Below, piece after piece: positions 8,071 through 16,205 of a stretch of 64,000 bases of DNA (within the stretch, counting starts at the first letter, position 1; every line of letters starts with the position of its first letter). The notes below the pieces were generated by a model that was not told where the DNA came from, ran no database searches, and worked only from the letters and a program-made list of their open reading frames with translations. Source of the DNA: Flavobacteriales bacterium (lineage in GTDB: Bacteria > Bacteroidota > Bacteroidia > Flavobacteriales_D > Crocinitomicaceae); contig CANHOA010000001.1 in the NCBI GenBank assembly GCA_947462255.1, forward strand, positions 62,001 to 126,000. Reading direction: 5' to 3'. Position numbers and translations under genes: made by a program.

Positions 8071-9612
8071 TTAAAGCGGGATATTCCCGTGTTTTTTATA
8101 AGGCAAATTTTCCGCCTTCTTTTCAAGCATTTTAAAACCAGCAATCAGCTTACTTCTAGTTTCCTCTGGCAAGATAACCTCATCAATTATCCCTCGCTCT
8201 GCCGCCCGGTAGGGATTAGCAAATAATTCGGCATATTCTGCTTCCTTTTCCAACCATTTTTCTGATGGATTATCGGCGCTAGAAATCTCTTTTTTGAAAA
8301 TAATTTCAGCGGCTCCCTTTGCTCCCATTACAGCAATTTCAGCCGTTGGCCAGGCAAAATTTAAATCGGCACCTAAGGTTTTAGAATTCATTACACAGTA
8401 TGCACCGCCATACGCTTTTCGGGTAATCACAGTAATTCTGGGCACCGTTGCTTCCGCAAATGCGTAAAGCAATTTAGCACCGTGCGTAATAATTCCATTC
8501 CATTCCTGATCCGTGCCAGGAAGAAAACCGGGAACATCTTCAATAACCAATAAAGGGATATTAAATGAATCGCAAAAACGAACGAAGCGAGCGGCCTTTC
8601 TAGAAGCATCAATATCCAAAACTCCTGCCAATGAAGCAGGTTGATTTGCGACAATACCCAATGACTTTCCTTCCAAGCGACCAAATCCGACAACTATATT
8701 TTTGGCAAAATCAATATGCACCTCTCTAAAAGAAAGATCATCAATAATACAATCAATAATTTTTCTACAGTCATATGGCATATTTGCATTTTCTGGCAAA
8801 ATATCTTTTATATGATTTGTTTTAGCTGAAGTGAACTCAATAACACTAGGCACAGGAGCGGTTTCATAAGCATTTTGGGGAATGTAAGAAATTAAATCCC
8901 TTACTTTTTTCAAGCACTCAACATCATTAGAAGCGGTAAAGTGATTAACACCGGATTTTTCAGCATGTGTCTTTGCGCCACCCAAATCTTCGGAGCTAAC
9001 TTCTTCATGAGTTACTGTCTTAACGACATTTGGACCTGTAACAAACATATATGAAGTTTCCTCTACCATGAAAACGAAATCAGTAAGAGAAGGAGAATAA
9101 ACAGCACCACCAGCGCAAGGCCCCATAATAACAGAGATCTGAGGGATAACCCCCGATGCCCTTGTATTACGGAAGAAAATGTCGGCATATCCAGAGAGAG
9201 ATACCACACCTTCTTGAATTCTCGCCCCACCAGAATCATTGATACCAATAATTGGAGCACCATTCTTCATAGCCATGTCCATCAAGCGACAAATTTTTGC
9301 TGCATGCGTTTCAGACAACGAACCCCCAAGAACTGTAAAGTCCTGGGAAAACACATAAATTAATCGACCAAAAACAGTTCCATAACCAGTTATCACTCCA
9401 TCGCCAGGAACGCGTTGATTTTCAAGACCAAAGGTCGTAGCACGATGTTCCACTAAAGCGCCTAGTTCATGAAAAGAAGCTTCATCTAACAATAAGATAA
9501 TTCGCTCCCTTGCTGTTAATTTACCTTGTTGATGTTGTTTTTGAATTCGCTCCTCACCACCTCCTTGTGATAAAAGAGCACGCTTCTCTAATAATTGATT
9601 GATTTTTTTCAT
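8071..9612 (-). CDS. Acyl-CoA carboxylase carboxyltransferase beta subunit (propionyl/methylmalonyl type)
   Basis: A 513-residue carboxyltransferase related to PccB/MmdA, which transfers CO2 from biotin to propionyl-CoA (or decarboxylates methylmalonyl-CoA). The two crotonase-like halves are visible, with oxyanion-hole glycines in DSGGARIQEGV and MGPCAGGAVYSP in the first and GIITHGAKLLYAFAEA plus KAYGGAYCVM in the second. The ATG at 9612 is preferred to a TTG five codons upstream. The biotin carboxylase and biotin carrier subunits are not nearby, so they must be encoded elsewhere. A TAnnTTTG element sits 12 bases upstream of the start. Confidence 0.93.
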   Translation of the reverse strand: MKKINQLLEKRALLSQGGGEERIQKQHQQGKLTARERIILLLDEASFHELGALVEHRATTFGLENQRVPGDGVITGYGTVFGRLIYVFSQDFTVLGGSLSETHAAKICRLMDMAMKNGAPIIGINDSGGARIQEGVVSLSGYADIFFRNTRASGVIPQISVIMGPCAGGAVYSPSLTDFVFMVEETSYMFVTGPNVVKTVTHEEVSSEDLGGAKTHAEKSGVNHFTASNDVECLKKVRDLISYIPQNAYETAPVPSVIEFTSAKTNHIKDILPENANMPYDCRKIIDCIIDDLSFREVHIDFAKNIVVGFGRLEGKSLGIVANQPASLAGVLDIDASRKAARFVRFCDSFNIPLLVIEDVPGFLPGTDQEWNGIITHGAKLLYAFAEATVPRITVITRKAYGGAYCVMNSKTLGADLNFAWPTAEIAVMGAKGAAEIIFKKEISSADNPSEKWLEKEAEYAELFANPYRAAERGIIDEVILPEETRSKLIAGFKMLEKKAENLPYKKHGNIPL

Positions 9613-9624
9613 GGAATATCGGGT

Positions 9625-9632
9625 CAAAAATA
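9625..9632 (-). promoter_or_regulatory. -7 element of carboxylase operon
   Basis: Read on the minus strand this is TATTTTTG (TAnnTTTG), ending 12 bases before the ATG at 9612. A TTTG on the same strand at 9657-9660 gives a rather long 24-base spacer. Confidence 0.4.
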
Positions 9633-9681
9633 CTTTATTTTTTTGTCTAATTATACCAAAATGGTGTGGAATTGCATTTCT

Positions 9682-10260
9682 TTACTCTTTTTTTGTTACT
9701 GGCACAAATGCTGTCAAACCAATTCCAATGAGAAAAATAAAGACCACTAAAAACTCAGGAATAAGCGTAAAATTAATTATCCCCAAGAGTAATCCCAAAA
9801 TAGAAAGTAAGATTTGAGCTTGTTTAAGAACATGATTAATTTTGAAACGTTTGATATCTGAAGATTTTATTGCCTTATTATCTGTTTTTAGTTTAAGCCA
9901 TTCCGCAGCAAATAGTAAGGGTACTAAAATAAAGCCCTGTTGAATGCCCATGTCTTTATACATTATAAAATTGATGCTTTCATGATATAGATTAAATTGA
10001 GGGTTTAGCTGATAATTTATCAATAATATCATCAATATCTGAAAGAGAAAAAGCAGCATGCTTTTAGCGAAAATAATTGCTTTTTGGGGAAGAATTACTT
10101 GGGCGCTAACTAGCCGTGGAAGCAAGAAAACTTGTTTAGCGAACTGATCAATTAAAAAATATAGTGCAATAAAATAAAACCCCCAATCCCAAAAGAAAAA
10201 TCCAATCAAGGGTAAAGCAACATCTCCGATTAATACCGCTATTTTCTCTTGATGCCTCAA
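9682..10260 (-). CDS. Integral membrane protein of unknown function
   Basis: A 192-residue hydrophobic protein with about five predicted membrane segments (for example around residues 15-38, 64-86 and 145-185). No motif allows a functional call. It overlaps the upstream TPR lipoprotein gene by 4 bases (ATGA), so the two are probably one translationally coupled unit and may work together at the envelope. Confidence 0.75.
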   Translation of the reverse strand: MRHQEKIAVLIGDVALPLIGFFFWDWGFYFIALYFLIDQFAKQVFLLPRLVSAQVILPQKAIIFAKSMLLFLFQILMILLINYQLNPQFNLYHESINFIMYKDMGIQQGFILVPLLFAAEWLKLKTDNKAIKSSDIKRFKINHVLKQAQILLSILGLLLGIINFTLIPEFLVVFIFLIGIGLTAFVPVTKKE

Positions 10261-11258
10261 AGTTGTTTTTTTAACACTGCAACCCGTTCTTTTGTTAACT
10301 CAAAGTCAGGATTATACTTTAATACTTTAGCATAGGATAGTAAAGCATTTGAGATATCTTTTTTATCCTCGTATATAAGTCCCATATTATGATATGCTTC
10401 AATATGGCGAGGTTCAATATCAAGGGCCGCATTGTAAAAATACAGCGCACTATCTAGGTCTTTATCAATAAATTGCTTGATGTACCCCATTTGACAATTC
10501 GCTTCATAATACTTATTGTCGAGTTTTAGCATTTTTCGATAAATAAGAGTCGCTTCTTTTTCTTTTCCAAAAATTTGTTTCGAATAAGCCAATGAATACA
10601 AAACATCAGGATTCGAAGGTTGCAATTGAGCTGCTGTTGTATAATATTCAATGCAAATGGAGTTTTTTTGCGACTCATAGAGTGCACCCAACATAAGGTA
10701 GCCAGCGTAAAAAGAAGGGTCTTGTTGAACCGCTGTTTCATAAGAGGATATCGCTAATTTTATATTTCCCGTTATACGATAATTAGTTCCTTTCAATATA
10801 TAAGCATCTCGATATCTGGGGTTTATTTTTAGTGCTTGATTGATGTATTTAAACGAATTATCATAATCCTGGCGGAAACTGTAGGTGTTTGCCATTCCAA
10901 CGAGAGCCCTAACATTTTTAGGGTCTTTATCAATCAACTTTTTGAAATGATATTGTGCTTTTGAAACATCAGCATTTTGAATCGCAGGATTGTTACAAAT
11001 TGCATCTGCATATAACATTCTTGTATCAGTACGAGAACTGTCCAAGCGAAATGCTCTAGCTGCATCTGCTATAGCAATATCATATTTAAAGTTGTTCAAT
11101 GCCAGTTCACCGTGTTTAACCAAAAGATTAACGCTATCAGGATGCTTAAGTAATAAGCTATCCAAGGAAGCTCCTTTTTCACTGGGCAAAGCCTTTTTGT
11201 TTTCACATGAGCTCAACACAAAATAAAAAACAAGAACGAAACCTAAAAATACTTTCAT
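10257..11258 (-). CDS. TPR-repeat lipoprotein
   Basis: A 333-residue protein with an N-terminal lipoprotein signal (lipobox LSSC, Cys near residue 18) followed by about seven tetratricopeptide repeats, seen as repeated A-x-G/Y-x-x-x-x-F/Y patterns such as NPRYRDAYILKGTNYRITG and EPRHIEAYHNMGLIYEDK. TPR proteins act as scaffolds. It is likely anchored in the envelope, with the coupled membrane protein downstream as a candidate partner. A -7 element lies 5 bases from the start codon, suggesting a leaderless message. Confidence 0.9.
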   Translation of the reverse strand: MKVFLGFVLVFYFVLSSCENKKALPSEKGASLDSLLLKHPDSVNLLVKHGELALNNFKYDIAIADAARAFRLDSSRTDTRMLYADAICNNPAIQNADVSKAQYHFKKLIDKDPKNVRALVGMANTYSFRQDYDNSFKYINQALKINPRYRDAYILKGTNYRITGNIKLAISSYETAVQQDPSFYAGYLMLGALYESQKNSICIEYYTTAAQLQPSNPDVLYSLAYSKQIFGKEKEATLIYRKMLKLDNKYYEANCQMGYIKQFIDKDLDSALYFYNAALDIEPRHIEAYHNMGLIYEDKKDISNALLSYAKVLKYNPDFELTKERVAVLKKQL

Positions 11259-11263
11259 TAGAA

Positions 11264-11271
11264 CAAAGATA
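11264..11271 (-). promoter_or_regulatory. -7 element abutting TPR lipoprotein start
   Basis: On the minus strand this reads TATCTTTG (TAnnTTTG). Only 5 bases separate it from the ATG at 11258, so transcription would begin at or next to the start codon. No TTG is seen at the usual upstream distance. Confidence 0.45.
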
Positions 11272-11276
11272 AGTAT

Positions 11277-11306
11277 TTTGTGTTGTTTGATTAAAGCTTA
11301 CCTTTG
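11277..11306 (+). promoter_or_regulatory. Promoter of small CxxC membrane protein
   Basis: TTTG at 11277-11280 and TACCTTTG at 11299-11306 are separated by 18 bases, a full match to the Bacteroidota consensus. The ATG follows 16 bases later. It is divergent from, and only 5 bases away from, the -7 element of the TPR gene. Confidence 0.65.
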
Positions 11307-11322
11307 TAAATATTATAGGTTT

Positions 11323-11568
11323 ATGAAAAATAAATTTTTGTTTTTAGGCATAATCTTACTCTTTTTTGGCACGGAGCTATTCGGTCAGGGTTGTTCTCAA
11401 TGTAAATTAATGGCTGAACAAGGTTTAGAAATGGAAGAAACTGCTTTTGGAACGAATATAAATACCGGAATATTGTACCTAATGATCATTCCCTATTTAT
11501 TGATTTTGTTTCTTTTCCGGAAGCAACTTATCGGCTTGTTTAAAAGCTTAAGAAAATCTTCGAACTAA
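11323..11568 (+). CDS. Small secreted/membrane protein with CxxC motif
   Basis: An 81-residue protein. The ATG at 11323 gives a clean signal peptide (to about LFGQG), then CSQC, a short linker and a single C-terminal membrane helix (about residues 50-66) with a basic cytoplasmic tail. The CxxC could bind metal or be redox-active, but nothing else supports a function. It ends tail-to-tail, overlapping the convergent oxidoreductase gene by 4 bases. The strong promoter match upstream supports it being a real gene. Confidence 0.75.
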   Translation: MKNKFLFLGIILLFFGTELFGQGCSQCKLMAEQGLEMEETAFGTNINTGILYLMIIPYLLILFLFRKQLIGLFKSLRKSSN

Positions 11569-12593
11569 TTCCAAAAAACGGTTATTTTACCTGTTGATTT
11601 ACCGCTTTCTAAATAATTGTGTGCCGCTGAAATATCGGATACATGATATACTTTTCCTACCTGAGGCACTAATTTACCGCTCTCGAAAAGAGCCATAACC
11701 TCTTTCATACACGCTTCAATAACATGAGGTTTATTATCGGCTATTTTTAACATATTAACCCCTAAAATACTTTTTGATCGCATCATTAATGCAACAGGTA
11801 AGATGATGCCCATCTTGCGCAAAAACGATAGCTTTGAGAGAATTCCCCATCGACCCTTCAATAATTCAGCCCCACCAAAGAGGAACAAACGTCCTCCAGA
11901 ACCCAATAATCGCATGTCTTTTTTTACACTCGAACCACCCACTGCATTGAAACTAATGTCTAATCTTCGACCTTTTAAAATAGATTCAATTTCCACCTCA
12001 TATGGTTTTTTAGTATAATTTATTGTGAAATCGGCTCCTAAGCTTTTGGCCAATTCTTCTTTTTCATCGCTACTTACTTTCGCGATAACGATTGCGCCGG
12101 CTAGCTTTGATAATTGAATGAGTAATGAGCCAACTCCCCCTGCTGCAGCATGAATGAGAACGATGTCGTTTGTGCGAATAGTAGATATATAATCCGACAT
12201 ATAATAGGCGGTTACTGCTTGTGTGCTCAAAGCCATGGCAATCTCTGCTTTCGCATTGGGCAAGGGAATAATTGCGTTGAGCTTGGTAATCACTAATTTA
12301 GCATAGGCCCCAAAACGACTAAAAGCCAATACCCGTTGCCCAATAAGATGCTGGTGTTCCTTATTCCCAACATCAATGATTTTCCCCACTAATTCATACC
12401 CAATAACACAAGGCAACGGTGGCGCTTCTTTGTATAATCCTCTTCTAGCCATAACATCCGCATAATTTAACCCAAAAGCTTCTGAATCAATCAATACTTC
12501 ATCATGTTTTAATGCTGGCAGGGTGATTTCTTGGTTCGAAAAAGCGTGTGATGCAGCTCCTATTTTAGATAATACAATAGCATTTATTTTCAT
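11565..12593 (-). CDS. Zinc-type alcohol dehydrogenase / quinone oxidoreductase-like protein (MDR family)
   Basis: A 342-residue medium-chain dehydrogenase/reductase. The GroES-like N-terminal half contains GLNYADVMARRGLY and the NADP-binding half has VLIHAAAGGVGSLLIQLSKLAG. The zinc-ligand Cys residues of true alcohol dehydrogenases are missing, as in quinone oxidoreductases and VAT1-like proteins. It is likely a cytoplasmic NADPH-dependent reductase of quinones or enones. Its start overlaps the upstream gene's stop by 4 bases (ATGA). Confidence 0.9.
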   Translation of the reverse strand: MKINAIVLSKIGAASHAFSNQEITLPALKHDEVLIDSEAFGLNYADVMARRGLYKEAPPLPCVIGYELVGKIIDVGNKEHQHLIGQRVLAFSRFGAYAKLVITKLNAIIPLPNAKAEIAMALSTQAVTAYYMSDYISTIRTNDIVLIHAAAGGVGSLLIQLSKLAGAIVIAKVSSDEKEELAKSLGADFTINYTKKPYEVEIESILKGRRLDISFNAVGGSSVKKDMRLLGSGGRLFLFGGAELLKGRWGILSKLSFLRKMGIILPVALMMRSKSILGVNMLKIADNKPHVIEACMKEVMALFESGKLVPQVGKVYHVSDISAAHNYLESGKSTGKITVFWN

Positions 12594-13090
12594 TTTTTAA
12601 TTTTTGTATTATTTATTAGTACAAAACGTAAACTTATAAAAAGTGTGTTTGTCTCGAATGAAGCACTTTTTATTTTTAACAAAAACTGATACCCTGTTTG
12701 AACATGTACTTGCCATATTTTGTATCCTATCACTGGCGCGAATCCAACCTCTGTATTAGTAAAGTCCGTTCGTAAAAGAAGAGCCGCTCCATAAGTAAAA
12801 CCGATATTACTCGGTTTATACCAATATCCAACATCATAACCTAAGACATCATTAGTAAAATCATAATTGAATCCAAGGTTGAGCGCATGGGTTTTGGGCT
12901 TTCTTAATTGGTAATCTTTCCACTGCCGTTCTCCACCTAATTCGGCTATTATAAACTTCCCTTTTTGGACGCCGAAATAAGGTCCGTTTTTGATAATATT
13001 GATGTTTTTTCTCTCAAGAAAACCTTTATTTTGAGCCTGTATGCTTATTGACAGAAAGAATACAGCCACAATTAAATTAAATTTTAACAT
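12590..13090 (-). CDS. Secreted beta-barrel-like hypothetical protein
   Basis: A 166-residue protein with an N-terminal signal peptide (cleavage near SIQAQ). The mature part has alternating amphipathic strands rich in Tyr, Phe and Gly (HALNLGFNYDFT, FTYGAALLLRTDF, VHVQTGYQFLLKI), as expected for a small outer-membrane beta-barrel. It does not end in a classical C-terminal Phe. The function is unknown, and translational coupling to the downstream oxidoreductase may be only organisational. Confidence 0.7.
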   Translation of the reverse strand: MLKFNLIVAVFFLSISIQAQNKGFLERKNINIIKNGPYFGVQKGKFIIAELGGERQWKDYQLRKPKTHALNLGFNYDFTNDVLGYDVGYWYKPSNIGFTYGAALLLRTDFTNTEVGFAPVIGYKIWQVHVQTGYQFLLKIKSASFETNTLFISLRFVLINNTKIKK

Positions 13091-13213
13091 CTATTGATTT
13101 GGTTTTTTTTGAACTTAAAAAGTACTTTTCGAAATTAAGCAATAGATCTGACATAAATCCTTCTTATTTTTATTGCGATATTTACGCCCAAACGAACTAA
13201 AATAAATCGCTGT

Positions 13214-13663
13214 TTGAACCTTATTTCTCCATACAATGACACCTATTTTATGCGCAAAGCATTAATTGAGGCAGAACAGGCTTATTCGATTCAAGAGGTC
13301 CCTGTTGGTGCTGTTATCGTTTGTAACAACCAAATTATAGGTAAGGGTCACAATTTAACAGAAACATTAAACGATGTTACGGCGCATGCCGAAATGCAAG
13401 CTATCACTGCCGCAGCATCTTTTCTTGGGGCGAAATACTTGAAAGGTTGTACCCTATATGTTACACTAGAGCCATGTTCTATGTGTGCTGGCGCATTATA
13501 TTGGTCACAGATTGAAAAGGTTATCTTTGGTGCACGCGATGAAAAGAGGGGCTCATGTAAACATCAGCCATCACTCTTTCATCCAACAACATTAGTAACC
13601 AATGGTGTCCTTGAAACAGAGTGCTCAGAAATCATTAAACGATTCTTTCTTGACAAACGTTAA
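13214..13663 (+). CDS. tadA: tRNA-specific adenosine deaminase
   Basis: TadA deaminates adenosine-34 to inosine in tRNA-Arg. The zinc-deaminase motifs are present: HAE at residues 58-60 (catalytic Glu) and PCSMC (Cys88 and Cys91), plus the GARDEKRGS loop typical of TadA. The start at 13214 is a TTG. The next ATG at 13250 would remove the N-terminal helix (YNDTYFMRKALIEAE) that is conserved in the family, so a non-ATG start at or near 13214 is more likely. A free cytosine or guanine deaminase is a less likely alternative. Confidence 0.9.
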   Translation: MNLISPYNDTYFMRKALIEAEQAYSIQEVPVGAVIVCNNQIIGKGHNLTETLNDVTAHAEMQAITAAASFLGAKYLKGCTLYVTLEPCSMCAGALYWSQIEKVIFGARDEKRGSCKHQPSLFHPTTLVTNGVLETECSEIIKRFFLDKR

Positions 13664-13698
13664 GGATAAAATCCTTTTCTAAATTCATCTCGATTCTT

Positions 13699-13706
13699 TA
13701 TATTTG
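13699..13706 (+). promoter_or_regulatory. -7 element before RidA-family gene
   Basis: TATATTTG matches TAnnTTTG and ends 13 bases before the ATG at 13720. No clear TTG lies 17-22 bases upstream. A weak hairpin (AAGGAT/ATCCTT, 13662-13676) sits just before it and may end tadA transcripts. Confidence 0.4.
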
Positions 13707-13719
13707 CACAAATTAAGCA

Positions 13720-14157
13720 ATGTCAGATAAGCCAATTTCTATAACTAATGCCCCTAAACCAGTTGGGTTATATCCTCATGCAAGACGTGTCGGGAACCTA
13801 TTGTTTTTATCGGGGGTTGGACCTCGAGTAGCAGGCTCAGATGCATCAGACTCAGTAGTTCCTGGCTTAAAGTTAGATAAAAATGGGAATTTCATCGCAT
13901 TTGATTTTGAAGCACAGTGTCGAAGTGTCTTCGAAAATGTACGTATCATACTTGAATCTTCCGGGTCAAGCTGGGCAGAATTAATCGATGTAACTGTCTT
14001 TTTGGTTGACATGAAGCGTGACTTTCAATTATACAATCGACTTTATGCGGAGTACTTTAAAGATAATTTACCATGTCGAACTACCGTGGAAGTTAATTGC
14101 TTGCCGACACCCATAGCCATTGAATTAAAATGCATAGCCTCAATTAAAGAAATATGA
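13720..14157 (+). CDS. RidA (YjgF/YER057c) family deaminase-like protein
   Basis: A 145-residue RidA-superfamily protein. These trimeric cytoplasmic enzymes hydrolyse reactive enamines/imines or deaminate 2-aminomuconate. The catalytic Arg lies in LPCRTTVEVNCLP, and the N-terminal segment PKPVGLYPHARRVGNLLFLSG resembles the 2-aminomuconate deaminase branch more than classical RidA. The rest of the kynurenine or aminomuconate pathway is not in the window, so the exact substrate is open. It overlaps the next gene by 4 bases (ATGA). Confidence 0.88.
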   Translation: MSDKPISITNAPKPVGLYPHARRVGNLLFLSGVGPRVAGSDASDSVVPGLKLDKNGNFIAFDFEAQCRSVFENVRIILESSGSSWAELIDVTVFLVDMKRDFQLYNRLYAEYFKDNLPCRTTVEVNCLPTPIAIELKCIASIKEI

Positions 14158-14735
14158 TTGGATTTATTTTACGATGCCTAATCGCGCTAAGCGCTCTTAG
14201 CTTTAATACCTACCTTTTTGTCAGCGGATCTTGGGGCTGGGGGATTTCATTTATCGTAATTACAGCACTCATTGTCGCGTCGTTTTTTAGAAACGAAAAC
14301 ATGATTTTAGCCCTCAACCAAATGCGAGTTGGTAATCAAGATAAAGCAAAGAAATACATAAATCGTATTTCTGCCCCACAATTTTTGCCTCGAAAACAAC
14401 ATGCATATGTACTTTATCTTCAAGCTGTAATGAATGCCCAAGAGCTTGGATTTGCGAACAGTGAGGTCTTACTTCGGAAAGCCTTATTTCTTGGCTTAAG
14501 GACTGCTGAAGACAATGCTGTTGCAAGGATGCATTTATCAAGTATTTGTGCGCAAACAGGCAGAAAATCAGAGGCCGTTTCTTTACTAGCTGAAGCTAAG
14601 AAATTAGATAAGGCCGGTATGATGAAAGACCAAATAAAAATGATGCAACAACAATTGCAAATGGCACCATCGAAAAACCAAATGCGAATGGCCCAAATGA
14701 TGGGTGGACGAAAAAAAATGCCCAAAATGCGTTAA
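14154..14735 (+). CDS. Membrane-anchored TPR-like hypothetical protein
   Basis: A 193-residue protein with two N-terminal membrane helices (about residues 4-24 and 28-46). A soluble helical region follows with two or three TPR-like repeats (RVGNQDKAKKYINRI, GRKSEAVSLLAEAKKL). The C-terminal tail is unusually rich in Met, Gln and Lys. No known function is recognised. It is coupled to the RidA-family gene by an ATGA overlap, and the methyltransferase start follows 9 bases later, so the three form one operon. Confidence 0.75.
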   Translation: MIGFILRCLIALSALSFNTYLFVSGSWGWGISFIVITALIVASFFRNENMILALNQMRVGNQDKAKKYINRISAPQFLPRKQHAYVLYLQAVMNAQELGFANSEVLLRKALFLGLRTAEDNAVARMHLSSICAQTGRKSEAVSLLAEAKKLDKAGMMKDQIKMMQQQLQMAPSKNQMRMAQMMGGRKKMPKMR

Positions 14736-14744
14736 GCAAAACTC

Positions 14745-15620
14745 ATGGCTAAAAACAAACAGATTTCATCAACTTCATGGGAAGATTATGAATTAATGGA
14801 TGCCGGTGGTGGTAAAAAACTAGAACGCTGGGGTAAAATAATTACGATACGACCTGAAGTAAATGCCTATTTTCGAAGTGGTCTGCCCTTTGAAGAATGG
14901 AACAACATGGCTCATCTAGAATTTATTGTAAAAAAAGGGCAACAGGGAATTTGGAAAAATCTAAAAAAAGATGCGCCAAATACATGGAACCTCCACTATG
15001 AAAAACTTGCATTTGAATTAAAGCAAACTTCCTATAAACATCTTGGATTATTTCCAGAACAGAGAACCAATTGGGATTTTATAAAAAAGCACCTCCACCG
15101 AGATGATAAATTTTTAAACCTATTTGGATATTCTGGAGCAGCATCTTGCATGGCAAGGTATATAGGGGCCGATACCTATCACGTAGATTCGTCGAAAACA
15201 GCTCTTAATGCGGCAAAAGCAAATATGGAATTAAATAAGCTTTTAAATATTCGATGGGTTTTTGAAGATGCGGCAAAATTCTTAGCAAAGGAAGTTCAAC
15301 GCGGACATCAATTTCACGGGATTCAAATGGATCCTCCCGCTTGGGGAAATGGCGCTAAAGGAGAAAAATGGCGGTTAGAGGATCAAATCGATGACCTTAT
15401 GAGCAATGCTGCAAGAGCTCTAAGTCCAAACGGATTTCTTATTATGAATACCTATTCCCCTTCGGTTGATCTAGCATTAATTAATGATTTGAGCTCAATT
15501 TATTTTTCAGATAGAAAAAAAGAAGTCGTTGAACTTGTTATGAGTACAACGACTAAAAAAACGTTATCATTTGGAAATTTACTGCGTGTATTCCCGTCTA
15601 CTTCTGAAGAAAACCATTAG
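14745..15620 (+). CDS. Class I SAM-dependent methyltransferase, RlmI/RlmK-like catalytic domain
   Basis: A 291-residue methyltransferase of the COG1092 type. The SAM-binding motif I is LNLFGYSGAASCMARYIGAD, the ribose-binding acidic residue follows in HVDSSKTALNAA, and the catalytic motif is MDPPAWGNG. The N-terminal PUA domain of RlmI is absent and is replaced by a different N-terminal region. The likely substrate is rRNA cytosine or guanine, inferred only from the family. Its 3' end overlaps the convergent thioredoxin-like gene by 23 bases. Confidence 0.87.
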   Translation: MAKNKQISSTSWEDYELMDAGGGKKLERWGKIITIRPEVNAYFRSGLPFEEWNNMAHLEFIVKKGQQGIWKNLKKDAPNTWNLHYEKLAFELKQTSYKHLGLFPEQRTNWDFIKKHLHRDDKFLNLFGYSGAASCMARYIGADTYHVDSSKTALNAAKANMELNKLLNIRWVFEDAAKFLAKEVQRGHQFHGIQMDPPAWGNGAKGEKWRLEDQIDDLMSNAARALSPNGFLIMNTYSPSVDLALINDLSSIYFSDRKKEVVELVMSTTTKKTLSFGNLLRVFPSTSEENH

Positions 15621-16068
15621 CATTCTCTGTCCAAATACTAGGGCCGCCTGCCATATAGCCAGACTGACCTAAACGCACATAATCATACGCTTGAGATTCG
15701 TTTATTGTAGACTCGACAAACCAAACTGTAGGATAACCCCTTACTTCGTATTGGCGCGCTAGTAAATTATTTTGATTTTGAAGCGCAACGGACTGTTTGC
15801 TTTTATCTTTAGGAAAATCAACGTCAACTAAAATAACATTGTCATCTGCCCATTTTTTAAAGTCGGCTGTTAAAAAAACTTCTTTCTGAAGCCTTATACA
15901 CCAACCGCACCAATCGCTTCCTGTAAAAAACAACATAAGAGGCTTTTTTGTTTCTGTAGAAATTTTGGATGCTTCAGTTAAATCGGTATACCATGTTAAT
16001 TGTTCTTTTTGAGCAGATAGATTAGCAGAGAAAAGAACAATGAATAATAAAAAGAATGTGTTTTTCAT
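15598..16068 (-). CDS. Secreted thioredoxin-fold protein
   Basis: A 156-residue periplasmic thioredoxin-like protein (Thioredoxin_7 type). The ATG at 16068 is chosen because it starts a clean signal peptide ending near NLSAQ; a longer frame to 16113 lacks this. The active site WCGWC (Cys54 and Cys57) and the cis-Pro segment RGYPTVWFVES are intact. It probably reduces or isomerises disulfides in exported proteins. It overlaps the convergent methyltransferase gene at its 3' end. Confidence 0.88.
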   Translation of the reverse strand: MKNTFFLLFIVLFSANLSAQKEQLTWYTDLTEASKISTETKKPLMLFFTGSDWCGWCIRLQKEVFLTADFKKWADDNVILVDVDFPKDKSKQSVALQNQNNLLARQYEVRGYPTVWFVESTINESQAYDYVRLGQSGYMAGGPSIWTENANGFLQK

Positions 16069-16205
16069 ATAGACAATTTTAGTAAAGTTAATAATGCAAA
16101 ATCGATTTTGCAAATACCGTGCAAATTTTTCTCTTAAGGCTACTTAATATAACATTTTTAATGTCCTAATTATAAATGACTTATATTCGTACTAAATATA
16201 CTACT

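Noticed and set aside
13662-13678. Hairpin AAGGAT/ATCCTT after tadA as a terminator
   Set aside because: Only a 6-bp weak stem with a short interrupted T-run; mentioned in the RidA promoter entry but not called as a terminator.
14420-14725. Minus-strand open frame opposite the TPR-like membrane gene
   Set aside because: The sense gene fits its operon with an ATGA overlap; the antisense frame shows no independent signal.
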